Notes: a model not told the origin generated them from the letters alone. Positions 34,750-43,929 are shown, counted from the first letter of the stretch. The stretch is 64,000 bases of DNA from Croceitalea dokdonensis DOKDO 023 (GCF_001306415.1 NZ_LDJX01000003.1:62001-126000), one strand, 5' to 3'. Translations and numbers: made by a program.

Positions 34750-36117
34750 ATGGTAAACATGAACTGGCAACAACTCCTTTCCTTAAAACGTTTTGGCGAT
34801 ACCCAGCCAAGACTGCGAAAATTACAGGATGAGACCCGACTCGGTTTTGAAGTGGACTATGACCGTATTATTTTCTCCTCTGCCTTTAGAAGTTTGCAAG
34901 ATAAGACGCAGGTGGTGCCCATGCCCATTACCGTTGGCTCCAGCCGTGAGTTTGTCCACACCCGTTTAACGCATAGTTTGGAGGTTTCCGTGGTAGGGAG
35001 AAGTCTGGGGCGTATTGCGGGAAAAAAGATTTTAGGGATGCATCCGGAATTGGAAACGGATTTAGGCTATAAATTCAATGATTTTGGAGCTATTGTTGCC
35101 GCCGCCTCTTTGGCGCATGATATTGGTAATCCGCCTTTTGGGCATAGTGGTGAAAAGGCTATTGGAGCCTTTTTTGAGTCGGGGAACGGGGCCAAATATC
35201 AAACTGAAATGACCGAAAAACAATTTCGGGACCTTGTGGATTTTGAAGGGAACGCCAATGGGCTTAAATTATTGACCGAATCCAGAAATGGGGTAGAAGG
35301 AGGGCTGCGCCTAAGCTATGCCACCTTAGGTGCTTTTATGAAATACCCCAAGGAGTCACTTCCCTTAAAACCTTCGACTCATATTTCGGATAAAAAGTTT
35401 GGTTTTTTCCAGTCTGATGTTGGTATTTTTAAGGATTTGGTCCAGGAGTTAGGGCTGCTGCAAAAACAAAGCGCCGACAGCCTACGGTACCATAGGCATC
35501 CGTTGACCTATTTGGTGGAGGCTGCAGATGATATTTGTTATACCATTATTGACTTTGAGGATGGCATTAACCTTGGGCTAATTTCTGAGGATTATGCACT
35601 TGAGTATTTTATTAAGTTGGTGAAAGACCGAATTAACACCAAAAAATACAACCAATTGGAAACCATGCGGGACCGGTTGAGCTATTTAAGGGCTTTGGCC
35701 ATTAATACCTTGATCAACGATGCCATTAGGGTTTTTGAAGAAAATGAGAACAACATACTTTCGGGAAATTTTGAGGTTGCCCTGTTGGACAAAAGCAGGT
35801 ATGAGGCGCAAATCAATGACATTATCGGGTTGAGCGTTTCCAATATTTACCAATCCAATGAGGTGTTGGAGAAAGAGTTGGCGGGCTATAAAATTATTGC
35901 AGAAATCCTAGAGGTGGTCACTAGTGCGCTTATGCACCAGAAAAATGGAATGGCCACCAGTTATGATGCCCTTATATTGAAAACCCTGCCCAAGGAATAC
36001 TGCAACGGAGGGTCTAGCACCTATAGGACCTTGTTAAATGCCGCTTGTTATGTGGCAAGTTTGTCTGATAGTGCCGCTGTGCATTTGCATCAAACTATCA
36101 TGGGAAGAAAACTGTAG
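34750..36117 (+). CDS. dgt: Deoxyguanosinetriphosphate triphosphohydrolase-like protein
   Basis: 455 residues. The HD-domain metal site is visible: H75 in TRLTHSLEVS, H123-D124 in SLAHDIGNPPFGHSGE, plus a later D in VEAADDICYTIIDFEDGI. The enzyme cleaves dNTPs to the deoxynucleoside and triphosphate, lowering dNTP levels. Its start is the ATG at 34750, with a second at 34759 just as plausible. It is divergent from the phosphate transporter; nrdBA, which make dNTPs, are far away. An element TAGTTTTA about 20 bp upstream is close to TAnnTTTG. It converges with the DUF3078 gene, ending 4 bp from it. Confidence 0.93.
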   Translation: MVNMNWQQLLSLKRFGDTQPRLRKLQDETRLGFEVDYDRIIFSSAFRSLQDKTQVVPMPITVGSSREFVHTRLTHSLEVSVVGRSLGRIAGKKILGMHPELETDLGYKFNDFGAIVAAASLAHDIGNPPFGHSGEKAIGAFFESGNGAKYQTEMTEKQFRDLVDFEGNANGLKLLTESRNGVEGGLRLSYATLGAFMKYPKESLPLKPSTHISDKKFGFFQSDVGIFKDLVQELGLLQKQSADSLRYHRHPLTYLVEAADDICYTIIDFEDGINLGLISEDYALEYFIKLVKDRINTKKYNQLETMRDRLSYLRALAINTLINDAIRVFEENENNILSGNFEVALLDKSRYEAQINDIIGLSVSNIYQSNEVLEKELAGYKIIAEILEVVTSALMHQKNGMATSYDALILKTLPKEYCNGGSSTYRTLLNAACYVASLSDSAAVHLHQTIMGRKL

Positions 36118-36121
36118 GCAT

Positions 36122-37192
36122 TTAAAAGCTATAACCAAAACCAATACCTAGTATTTGTTTAAACTGCAAGCGCGGTTCACCTTCGTCAACTACGGTGCCA
36201 TCATCTGCGACCACTTCATCAAACTTAATGTCATCATCATATATCAAATGTGTTCCAATATTGGCTTCCACATTTTTGTTGACCTTAAAGGTGAATTGAA
36301 GTTCCCAGTCCAAATCTATATTGCCAAAACTTCGTAGGTAATCCGTATATAAACTGATACGGTGGTTCATTTGAATGTTTTTTGCCACTTGGGTATCCCA
36401 GGAATTGGTTACCAAAAACCCTAGTTCAATAAAAGTACGCTTCCCTTTTTCCACCCCAAAAGCTCCCTGTTCGGATAAGGCATCATCCAAAACAAACGTC
36501 GCTTTTTGTGTGAAAGGCGAGATGTACAGATTAAATTTTTTGTCTTCTGGTATAAAGGAGGTACCCGCTCCCATAAACAGATAGCCAGGGGCCATAAACC
36601 GCGAAATTGGGTTTTCCCGGTTTGGATATTTAAATCCGTTGGAAAATTGGGTGTTGAACTTAAACTTGGCAGAGTAGTACCAATTGGATAGCGTATCCCT
36701 GCGGTACCCAAATGTGGAGGCCAAGCGAATAAGGTCTTCGGTCTTACGGAGTTCACGTCCTTCTTGGGCATTGATACCGTACCTAAGCCGTAGCTCGTTT
36801 TCCCAACTGATATATCTAAACTTGTAATTTCTGGCAAAACGCACATTGGCCAGGGCGGAAACTGAATTTTCCCCACCAGCGTTCCAGTTAACAAAGGCTA
36901 CTTCGTTAACATTAAGGCCAAATCTGTTCTCTTTTTCCCAAAATGAAATTGGTGTAAATCTTTTGGGACGTTCTAGCAGAGGTTTTGTGTTTTTAAAGGA
37001 AATCCTTGGCCGTCGCAGTTTTACCCCCCTTGGAATAAAGGTGATTTTTTCTTGTGTCCAGCGGATGACAATGGTGTCTGGCGCGGCAGTTTGTGCAGCC
37101 AGGGAATCCGTAACCCCTGCTTGCCCAGAAAGCCCCCCCGAAAGGAAAAGGGTAAAAACAAAAAATACGATGTTTCTATAAAATCGATTCAA
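36122..37192 (-). CDS. DUF3078 outer-membrane-type protein
   Basis: 356 residues from a TTG at 37192; this start yields a clean signal peptide (MNRFYRNIVFFVFTLFLSGG) and overlaps dxs by 17 bp, whereas the ATG at 37234 adds 14 residues and a 59-bp overlap. The mature protein has the beta-rich repeats of a small outer-membrane barrel (FGLNVNEVAFVNWNAGGENSVSALANV; RFMAPGYLFMGAGTSFIP; LQFTFKVNKNVEANIG) and ends in a phenylalanine (FGYSF), as expected of a barrel inserted by Bam. It is a DUF3078 protein. Function is unknown. It follows dxs in one transcript. Confidence 0.85.
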   Translation of the reverse strand: MNRFYRNIVFFVFTLFLSGGLSGQAGVTDSLAAQTAAPDTIVIRWTQEKITFIPRGVKLRRPRISFKNTKPLLERPKRFTPISFWEKENRFGLNVNEVAFVNWNAGGENSVSALANVRFARNYKFRYISWENELRLRYGINAQEGRELRKTEDLIRLASTFGYRRDTLSNWYYSAKFKFNTQFSNGFKYPNRENPISRFMAPGYLFMGAGTSFIPEDKKFNLYISPFTQKATFVLDDALSEQGAFGVEKGKRTFIELGFLVTNSWDTQVAKNIQMNHRISLYTDYLRSFGNIDLDWELQFTFKVNKNVEANIGTHLIYDDDIKFDEVVADDGTVVDEGEPRLQFKQILGIGFGYSF

Positions 37193-38942
37193 GATAGGTT
37201 GTGATTGCTTGCCGATGTAAACCGCAAATATCATACAATTCTTCTACACTGCCATGCTCTATAAACTCATCCTTTATGGCAAATACCTTTATGCTACCGG
37301 TATAGCCCTGCCTGTTGGCGTAGGAGGTGACAGTACTGCCAAAACCGCCCAATTCACAACCATCTTCCAGCGTAATAATATGGTCATAGGTACTAAATAC
37401 AGTCTCTAGCAATTGGGTGTCCAAGGGTTTTAAAAACCGCATATCATAATGTCCAAAAGCTTCTGAATTTTCAATGGTTCCCAGGAATTCTGCGATGCCG
37501 TTACCAATATGGCCCAGGGTTAGAAAAGCCACCCTATTTCCTATATTGAGGGTTCTTCCCTTGCCAAATTTGATGCTCTTAAACGGGGCTTTCCAGTCCA
37601 AGTGTACCCCATGTCCACGTGGATAGCGAATGGCCAAAGGACCAGAAATTCCCAACTGTGCGGTGTACATGATATTCCTAAGTTCCATTTCATTCATCGG
37701 TGAAAAAATGGTCATGTTTGGGATGCAGTTCAAATATGCCAAATCAAAAACTCCATGATGGGTAGGCCCATCTTGGCCAACAAGTCCCGCTCTGTCCAGG
37801 CAAAAAACCACTGGTAGGTTTTGTAAGGCCACATCATGAATCACCTGGTCATAGGCGCGCTGTAAAAAAGTGGAATAGACATTGCAGAACGGTATCAGAC
37901 CTTGGGTAGCCATGCCGGCTGCCAAGGTTACGGCATGCTGTTCTGCTATCCCTACGTCAAAGGCCCTATCGGGGATGGCTTCCATCATAAACTTTAAGGA
38001 GCTCCCAGTGGGCATGGCCGGGGTAATGCCAACAATACGCTCATTTTTGTGGGCGAGCTCTACCAGCGTATGGCCAAAAACATCTTGGTATTTAGGCGGC
38101 TGTTCTGTTGCGTTTTTTTTAAGCCTTTGGCCGGTTTTTACATCAAATTTACCTGGGGCGTGGTAGGCGACCTGGTCCTCTTCTGCCTGTTGCAATCCTT
38201 TTCCTTTTTTGGTGATGATGTGCAGTAATTTTGGTCCTTGTATATTTTTAAGCCGTCTAAGCTCGCTTAAAAGCTTATCCAAATCGTGTCCATCCATGGG
38301 ACCCGAGTAATATAGGTTAAGGCATTCAAAGATATTCTCATCTTTTGCGGTACCTTTTTTTACGTTGGTCAAGTATTTTTTTAACGCGCCCACACTGGGG
38401 TCTATGCCAATGGCATTGTCATTGAGAACAACCAACACGTTGGCCTTGGTGACCCCTAGATGGTTAAGTCCTTCAAAGGCCATTCCGCTAGCAATGGAAG
38501 CATCTCCAATAACGGCGATGTGCTGTCTTGTAACCTCTCCTTGAAGTTGCGCTGCGATGGCCATCCCCAAAATAGCGGAGATAGAGGTAGAACTATGGCC
38601 CGTCCCAAAATCGTCATAGATGCTTTCACTGCGTTTGGGAAAGCCGCTAATACCGCCCAATTGTCTATTGCTATCAAAAATATCTTTCCGGCCGGTTAAG
38701 ATTTTATGTCCGTAGGCTTGGTGGCCAACGTCCCAAATAAGTTTGTCCTTGGGGGCATCAAACACGTAATGCAAAGCAACCGTAAGTTCTACCACACCTA
38801 AACTAGCGCCAAGGTGCCCTTCTTTCACCGCAACAATATGGATGATGAATTCACGCAGTTCCTGGCATAGCTTTCGCAATTGTAATGCGGACAGTTGCTT
38901 TACATCCTTGGGGCTATTTATTTGGGACAGTATGGACTCCAT
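37176..38942 (-). CDS. dxs: 1-Deoxy-D-xylulose-5-phosphate synthase
   Basis: 588 residues, slightly shorter than the Escherichia coli enzyme. It joins pyruvate and glyceraldehyde 3-phosphate in the first step of the non-mevalonate isoprenoid pathway. Thiamine-diphosphate motifs are present: WDVGHQAYGHKILTGRKD with the histidine, the GDASIASGMAFEGLNHLG magnesium/TPP motif, and FCLDRAGLVGQDGPTHHGVFD in the transketolase-like part. A TAATTTTG -7 element lies at 38947-38954, 5 bp upstream of the ATG at 38942, so the mRNA may be leaderless or nearly so. The DUF3078 gene downstream overlaps it. Confidence 0.96.
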   Translation of the reverse strand: MESILSQINSPKDVKQLSALQLRKLCQELREFIIHIVAVKEGHLGASLGVVELTVALHYVFDAPKDKLIWDVGHQAYGHKILTGRKDIFDSNRQLGGISGFPKRSESIYDDFGTGHSSTSISAILGMAIAAQLQGEVTRQHIAVIGDASIASGMAFEGLNHLGVTKANVLVVLNDNAIGIDPSVGALKKYLTNVKKGTAKDENIFECLNLYYSGPMDGHDLDKLLSELRRLKNIQGPKLLHIITKKGKGLQQAEEDQVAYHAPGKFDVKTGQRLKKNATEQPPKYQDVFGHTLVELAHKNERIVGITPAMPTGSSLKFMMEAIPDRAFDVGIAEQHAVTLAAGMATQGLIPFCNVYSTFLQRAYDQVIHDVALQNLPVVFCLDRAGLVGQDGPTHHGVFDLAYLNCIPNMTIFSPMNEMELRNIMYTAQLGISGPLAIRYPRGHGVHLDWKAPFKSIKFGKGRTLNIGNRVAFLTLGHIGNGIAEFLGTIENSEAFGHYDMRFLKPLDTQLLETVFSTYDHIITLEDGCELGGFGSTVTSYANRQGYTGSIKVFAIKDEFIEHGSVEELYDICGLHRQAITTYLESIL

Positions 38943-38946
38943 ACGT

Positions 38947-38954
38947 CAAAATTA
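38947..38954 (-). promoter_or_regulatory. -7 element of dxs, very close to the start codon
   Basis: Minus-strand TAATTTTG matches TAnnTTTG exactly. The last base of the element is 5 bp from the A of the dxs ATG, so transcription would begin at or within a couple of bases of the ATG. Either the mRNA is leaderless or another promoter further up is used. Confidence 0.45.
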
Positions 38955-39147
38955 GGCAAAATGGCCATGTAGTTTGCTGGGAATGGTGCAAGAGTATACC
39001 CTGCGCTAAAAAAACCATATCGCATTTCACGTTATTTCTAGTGTATTTCACGACATATTTTTTTAAAACCACTGATAATCAGCGATGTTTGGACCATAAA
39101 CATTTTTGGTTAAGGCGCCTTTACCATTTACAAATCAAAACTAAATC

Positions 39148-39429
39148 ATGGTAGAATCAATGAACATTTGTCCAGTGATGGCGATACAAATTACAGCGAA
39201 TTTAAATATGCTTTGGAAAGATGCCAACCTAGTGGAAGTCCAAAAAAATGAATTTACGGGTAGGGAGTTGGAAATTATTCAACTTATTGCCAAAGGTCTA
39301 AATAGTTATGAAATTGCAGATAGGCTTTACATCTCCAAACATACCGTAGATACCCATAGAAAGAACATTTATCGCAAGGGCCGGTTCAGGGGGGTACGGG
39401 AAGTTATTCTTTTTTCTTTAATGATTTAG
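39148..39429 (+). CDS. Small LuxR-type (GerE) HTH regulator
   Basis: 93 residues. The C-terminal half is a GerE helix-turn-helix: LVEVQKNEFTGRELEIIQLIAKGLNSYEIADRLYISKHTVDTHRKNIYRK. The last helix (GRFRGVREVILFSLM) is atypical compared with the usual KLxVxNRxEAV. There is no receiver or sensor domain, so it binds DNA as a stand-alone protein or pairs with another. A CTGATAATCAG palindrome lies 66 bp upstream (39072-39082). It is followed by the lipoprotein and LytTR genes in the same direction. Targets are unknown. Confidence 0.82.
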   Translation: MVESMNICPVMAIQITANLNMLWKDANLVEVQKNEFTGRELEIIQLIAKGLNSYEIADRLYISKHTVDTHRKNIYRKGRFRGVREVILFSLMI

Positions 39430-39486
39430 ATACGTGCTTCTTACAATCTTTTTAAATTTATAGCTCAACCAATCATTACTTCTTTT

Positions 39487-40140
39487 ATGAAAACCACTAT
39501 TTTTTTAGTTATTAGCGGCGGCCTATTGCTTTTAGGTGCTTGCCAAAACAATAACCAGTCAGATTCAGCAACGGATACAGCAGAAACAAAAGATTCCACG
39601 GCGTTTGATGCCAATTATCAATTTAGGCATACTACAGACCAAGGAAAACTTGAAGTGAAAAAACTAAATGATATTCCGTTAAATGTAGATGTAAGACCCG
39701 TACGTTCTAGAGGGCGATTAAGTACTTTAAACCCTTACCAGTTGGTGCACCTAGAAATTTCTGATAGCCTATCTTTTGGCATCCTTGGAAAATTTGAAGG
39801 TAAAGTTAGCGGAAACAGGTACAATAATGCCAACGTACACTTTATGAGCCATACTGTTTTTCCGGAAACAACCAACATAAAAATAGACTCTGTGAACACC
39901 AAAAGCTATGAGGCCCATCGTTTGGATATTAACCTCTTCATAAGAGCTATTGCTGCGGATACCCAAGCTGTTAGTTTGGGCAGTGACTATAAAATCCCGA
40001 TACGGGATGTAAAACGGAATACGAAATTAGATTTCCATTTAATGATTTGGGATGGTAAAGACTACGTAGAATATAAACGTAAAGATAAGGATCCGGCGCT
40101 CTTTGGAGACCGTGCTTGTACCGTTAACCTTTCCTTCTGA
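39487..40140 (+). CDS. Hypothetical lipoprotein
   Basis: 217 residues with a type II signal (MKTTIFLVISGGLLLLGAC, cysteine at 19) followed by a Q/S/D/T-rich linker. The remaining part (TTDQGKLEVKKLNDIPLNVDV, then LVHLEISDSLSFGILGKFEGKVSG) is beta-rich; no family is recognised. The stop TGA abuts a TTG that starts the LytTR/TPR gene, so the two are translationally coupled. Coding is strongly supported by the signal and the coupling. Confidence 0.78.
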   Translation: MKTTIFLVISGGLLLLGACQNNNQSDSATDTAETKDSTAFDANYQFRHTTDQGKLEVKKLNDIPLNVDVRPVRSRGRLSTLNPYQLVHLEISDSLSFGILGKFEGKVSGNRYNNANVHFMSHTVFPETTNIKIDSVNTKSYEAHRLDINLFIRAIAADTQAVSLGSDYKIPIRDVKRNTKLDFHLMIWDGKDYVEYKRKDKDPALFGDRACTVNLSF

Positions 40141-41709
40141 TTGAAGACTCCTAGCCTGTTTTTAAAATTATATTGCCAGCTCACATTGGTTGGTTGTGCA
40201 ACCGTTTGTCTAGGTCAAGATGGAGTTAAGGGCTACCATGAAACCATTGTTGATTTTGTGCAAGCGGTTGCATTACATGATACCTTGGAGGTTAACACGT
40301 TCATAAAAGAGGCCCAATTACCTAAAACGTTACGGAGACCCATGCGGTATCACAGTTTTCTGTTTTTGTCAGATTCACTCCCACATGATTTTAGCTTCAA
40401 GAATGTAGATTTAAAAAATAAGGGTGCTGCCATCCTTCACCTTCTTAATGGCATGAAGTGGCACGCACTTCAAGAGGAAGATAGTTTGGCTTTTGATTAT
40501 GGGACAAAAGCATTGTACAAAGCTAAAAATTTTGGTGAACACCGGCTGGTTGCCTATGTTTTTCAAAGGTTGGGAGAACAGCTATTGAATAATCCGGAGC
40601 GGACGGAAGATGTTGCCTCCAACTTTTTGGCAGACTATTCAAAGGGCATTTTTAACCAAGAACATCAATTTTGGTTAAGCTATTTTAAGTCGCTCTTTGT
40701 ATTTCAAAAAGCCAATGGCACCACAGATTCTGTTTTAAAAAGAACAATTAAAGACTATAAAGGCCTACAGGATAATTTGCCCGATAATGATTTTATCAAG
40801 GGCCGCTATTTCCAGTCTTTAGGTATTGTTCATGCCAATTTTTTGCAAGACACCCCCGGTGCTATAATACAATATAAAAAAGCAATTGAGCAATATCAAA
40901 AAGTCCCGAGCGGTATCGCGGAACAGGCTATCGTTTCCTGTGGGTTTAATATTGCGGTAGAGCATTTTCAGCTTAAAAACTATGTACGGGCCATTCATAG
41001 GCTACGGAAACTAGGCAACGCCCCGGCCATTTATAAGGTGCCTTACGTAAGACGCGCCAGATTAAGTTGGTTGTCAAAGGCCTATGATAGTTTACGGCAA
41101 AAAGACAGTGCTCTGTTCTTTCTAAAAGCCGCTAACATGGAGGAAAAAAGGCAGCAGCAAATTAAAAAGGCACTAGCCATGAAGAAGATAGATAAGGAGT
41201 ACCGGCTGCATGATGTGCAACAAAGCCTTAGCACTATCCAGGTCCAGAACGAGGTGTTGGGCATTAGAATGCAGCTTCTTATTTTTATCTTACTGATGCT
41301 GTTGGCGGTGTCGTTCATAGCTTTTTGGCTGTACAGACGCTATTTTTCAAAATCCAGAAGCCTTATAGAGGAGCAATCGGAAACCTTACAACGGTTAGAT
41401 GAGCTAAAACAATTGGTAATCAAAAACCACATTGTATTAAAGGACAAGACCAAGATATACATTTCGGATTTGATGTACATAAAGGCAGAAGACCACTACC
41501 TTAAGTTGTTTTTAAATACAGGGAAACAACATTTGGTAAGGGGGAAGTTAAGGGAAATTAAACAAGAATTGCCTCCAAATTTTGTGCAGAGCCATCGTAG
41601 TTATATCGTGAATTCCAATTTTATAAAGCAGGTAACGAACAAGGTGGTTATCCTATTAAACGGTGATGATATCCCAATATCCAAGACGTTTAAAAACGGT
41701 TTGTCTTAA
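40141..41709 (+). CDS. Membrane-anchored LytTR transcription regulator with TPR-like sensor
   Basis: 522 residues starting at TTG, directly after the lipoprotein stop codon. That start restores a signal peptide-like N-terminus (LFLKLYCQLTLVGCATVCLGQ). Residues about 30-370 are helical repeats of TPR type (YFQSLGIVHANFLQDTPGAIIQYKKAI and others), then one membrane helix (MQLLIFILLMLLAVSFIAFWLY, about 380-402) and a C-terminal LytTR DNA-binding domain (KTKIYISDLMYIKAEDHYLKLFL; VQSHRSYIVNSNFIKQV). There is no receiver. A protein that would bind DNA while held in the membrane, sensing through the periplasmic TPRs, is an unusual layout but known in Bacteroidota. The lipoprotein upstream is a plausible partner. 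Confidence 0.82.
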   Translation: MKTPSLFLKLYCQLTLVGCATVCLGQDGVKGYHETIVDFVQAVALHDTLEVNTFIKEAQLPKTLRRPMRYHSFLFLSDSLPHDFSFKNVDLKNKGAAILHLLNGMKWHALQEEDSLAFDYGTKALYKAKNFGEHRLVAYVFQRLGEQLLNNPERTEDVASNFLADYSKGIFNQEHQFWLSYFKSLFVFQKANGTTDSVLKRTIKDYKGLQDNLPDNDFIKGRYFQSLGIVHANFLQDTPGAIIQYKKAIEQYQKVPSGIAEQAIVSCGFNIAVEHFQLKNYVRAIHRLRKLGNAPAIYKVPYVRRARLSWLSKAYDSLRQKDSALFFLKAANMEEKRQQQIKKALAMKKIDKEYRLHDVQQSLSTIQVQNEVLGIRMQLLIFILLMLLAVSFIAFWLYRRYFSKSRSLIEEQSETLQRLDELKQLVIKNHIVLKDKTKIYISDLMYIKAEDHYLKLFLNTGKQHLVRGKLREIKQELPPNFVQSHRSYIVNSNFIKQVTNKVVILLNGDDIPISKTFKNGLS

Positions 41710-42008
41710 AATATAAGGTGCTCATTGGTCATCCAGACCAGAAACCTGATTGGATGGAGGATTATTCATACCGAAACCTCCGCCCCGCATACCTGTATCA
41801 GGTGCACAATAAGCAACTAAATTATACCTCCCGTTCCCTTTGTTGCCGTTTCTAGCGGTTACCTGAGCAGCAAATAAAACAATGGTTTTAGCTCCCCACA
41901 GCAAAGGGAAAACCCGGTTTTTGGTGGGTCTTACCATAAAATTACCTAGTTGTAGGTATGGTCTAGTTACCTAGTACCGTTTAACTTGCAATCTTAAATG
42001 AGTTTAAA
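41710..42008. other. 299-bp gap with a leftward remnant-like frame
   Basis: A 71-codon minus-strand frame (41722-41937) reads MVRPTKNRVFPLLWGAKTIV and ends in a glycine/asparagine-rich tail (GMRGGGFGMNNPPSNQVSG). It matches nothing I know and may be the decayed end of a larger gene. Inverted repeats ACCTAG...CTAGTT near 41943-41970 lie before the lipoprotein start at 42009. No other gene is supported here. Confidence 0.3.
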
Positions 42009-43114
42009 ATGAGAAAATTACCGTTATTTATGTTGTTTTTGTTGGGTTTGGTATTGTTCAATGCCTGTTCTGGGGATGATACCCAGGAGAACCCAGAAGA
42101 GGAAATGGAACAAACTGGGGACCCTACGGATGATGACAGCGCTGAGGTTCCTGATGATCCAAGCATTCCATTGCAGAATATTGATTCCGGGATAAGTATT
42201 GTTGGCGCTACAAGAATAACGGGCACGCCTCCGGCACCTTGGATTTTGACATAAATGCTACAGACCAGCCTGGTTATTTGGATACGGGTTTTGTTATAGA
42301 TTTCTCTTCAGAAGACGCTGTTACAGGAGCGTATATTCGGTTTAAAGATGAAACAGGTTCACCGGCCGATGGTTATTTTAATGTTCCATTTACTACCGGT
42401 AAGAAAGCTGTAAAGGATAGAAAAAACAAGCTCAATAGGGGAGTGGCCATTAATACGTTGCTGTCCAAACAAGTGGGCGAAGAAGAGATTGAGGTGCTCT
42501 TTGGGGAAACGGTACCAACGGGGAGGTTTTGTTATGAAATTTGTTTGTACGATAGTAGCAATAACATTAGCCAAATTGTTGAGCGATGTGTAGATGTGTC
42601 TGCATGGGGCGGGAACCCCACATTGGTTGGAGAATGGAAAATGGACCGGGTTTTTGAAAATGATATTGAGGTAGAAGAATTTGATATTGCACAAATTTCC
42701 TGTGACAACGGTAGCATGGGTTCTTTTTTGGAAGAACTATACGAAATTAATGATTGGATATTGGTCCTTAGGGAGAATGGCGATTATTTTGAGGAATACA
42801 TAGAAAGGCTACAGGTACTGGATTTTGACGCTACCGCGGCATCTTGTGAAGCAGTATATGCACCTGATGTTGAGGAATTCTATGATCGCTACCTTGGGAA
42901 ATGGACCTACACCGCAGATTATGGATTGTCCATTGTTGACTTTGCCTATGAAAATGAGCTCGATGCCTCTGAAAACCAAACCTATGATGGCGGCGAGATT
43001 TACTTTGATGGGGTAGAGGCCGTTGTGGTCAACAATGAACTGATTCTAACGGAAACTGAGGTGGTTGAGGGCGAAACCTTTGTGTATAGGGCAATTTTTG
43101 TGCCTAACAATTAG
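42009..43114 (+). pseudogene. Lipoprotein gene interrupted by a frameshift
   Basis: The 5' part (42009-42254) encodes a signal and lipobox (LFLLGLVLFNACSGDD) plus an acidic linker and runs to a stop after APWILT. The 3' part (42239-43114) encodes about 290 residues without any signal, starting in the shifted frame at DFDINATDQPGYLD. Joining them by one inserted base near 42238-42240 gives one protein of about 365 residues: a lipoprotein with a beta-rich domain (FVIDFSSEDAVTGAYIRFKDETG) and a lipocalin-like C-terminal part (LVGEWKMDRVFEN, YFEEYIERLQ). No slippery heptamer is seen at the junction, so a real mutation or a sequencing error is more likely than programmed frameshifting. Confidence 0.75.
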
Positions 43115-43158
43115 CGTTTTTTTAGGTTGTTTTTATCTAAGGAATCCTATTATAAGTG

Positions 43159-43186
43159 AAGACTTTGGTAATTTTGCCAAAGTCTT
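43159..43186. terminator. 10-bp perfect hairpin between the lipoprotein gene and tadA
   Basis: AAGACTTTGG (43159-43168) and CCAAAGTCTT (43177-43186) pair exactly around an 8-nt loop, 45 bp after the lipoprotein stop. The loop reads TAATTTTG, a perfect TAnnTTTG -7 octamer (43169-43176), so it may act as a terminator for the left gene and as the promoter element of tadA, whose start lies 14 bp after the stem. The T-run is poor. Confidence 0.5.
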
Positions 43187-43199
43187 AAATTTCTCTTGG

Positions 43200-43658
43200 T
43201 TGAGCGAACTTTTACATCCTTACGACGATACGTACTTTATGAAAAAAGCCTTGGAGGAGGCAGAAATTGCTTTTGACGGCGGTGAGGTGCCTGTGGGCGC
43301 GTTGGTGGTGGTCAAAAATCGTATTATCGGTAGGGCGCATAACCTAACGGAGCGATTGAACGATGTGACGGCACATGCCGAAATGCAGGCCATTACCTCC
43401 GCTACCAATTTTTTGGGAGGTAAATATTTGACGGGATGTACGCTCTATGTTACATTAGAACCCTGCCAGATGTGTGCAGGTGCCTTGTACTGGAGTCAAA
43501 TTTCCAAGATTGTGTACGGTGCAGCAGATACAGAGCGGGGTTTTACCGCCATGGGGACCAGCTTGCATCCAAAAACCCAAGTGGTGGGCGGTATCATGGG
43601 AAAGGAGTCCGCCACACTTCTAAAACGCTTTTTTATTCAGCGGAGGAATTTGAATTAG
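43200..43658 (+). CDS. tadA: tRNA-specific adenosine deaminase
   Basis: 152 residues from a TTG at 43200; an ATG at 43239 is possible but would remove the family's N-terminal helix. Zinc-site motifs: THAEMQAI-type segment VTAHAEMQAI (H and catalytic E) and LEPCQMCAGALYWSQI (two cysteines). The enzyme converts adenosine 34 to inosine in tRNA-Arg. The reading frame extends upstream to 43065 inside the preceding gene but without a sensible start. It may be transcribed from the -7 octamer in the hairpin loop upstream. Confidence 0.94.
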   Translation: MSELLHPYDDTYFMKKALEEAEIAFDGGEVPVGALVVVKNRIIGRAHNLTERLNDVTAHAEMQAITSATNFLGGKYLTGCTLYVTLEPCQMCAGALYWSQISKIVYGAADTERGFTAMGTSLHPKTQVVGGIMGKESATLLKRFFIQRRNLN

Positions 43659-43665
43659 CCTTGGG

Positions 43666-43929
43666 TTACTTTCTGGATTCCTGCTCTTTTTCCCGCTTGT
43701 TCATTTTTTCAATATTTTCTTTGGTAAGCATATAGTCTTTCATTTGCTTGCCTTGGCTCTCTTTGATCAAAAATAGGGGCATGGCCACCAAAAAAAGACC
43801 TATGGTGCCAGACCCTATATATTTATGGGCCAACGACTCATTCTCCTCTTTTAAGATAAAGCCGTAGATAATGGCTGCAAAGGAAGCTAGCACCACAGCA
43901 ATCACCACATATTTCATTTTAATTTTCAT
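43666..43929 (-). CDS. Small two-helix membrane protein downstream of the ClC gene
   Basis: 87 residues from an ATG at 43929 that overlaps the ClC stop as ATGA. Two hydrophobic stretches (YVVIAVVLASFAAIIYGFIL and IGSGTIGLFLVAMPLFLI) are followed by a charged tail (KENIEKMNKREKEQESRK). No family is recognised. The 4-bp overlap indicates translational coupling with the chloride channel, and thus a possible accessory role; this is inference. It converges with tadA, 8 bp apart. Confidence 0.72.
   Translation of the reverse strand: MKIKMKYVVIAVVLASFAAIIYGFILKEENESLAHKYIGSGTIGLFLVAMPLFLIKESQGKQMKDYMLTKENIEKMNKREKEQESRK

Noticed and set aside
41722-41937. A 71-codon minus-strand frame with a glycine/asparagine-rich end
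   Set aside because: No family, no promoter and odd composition; described only as part of the gap.
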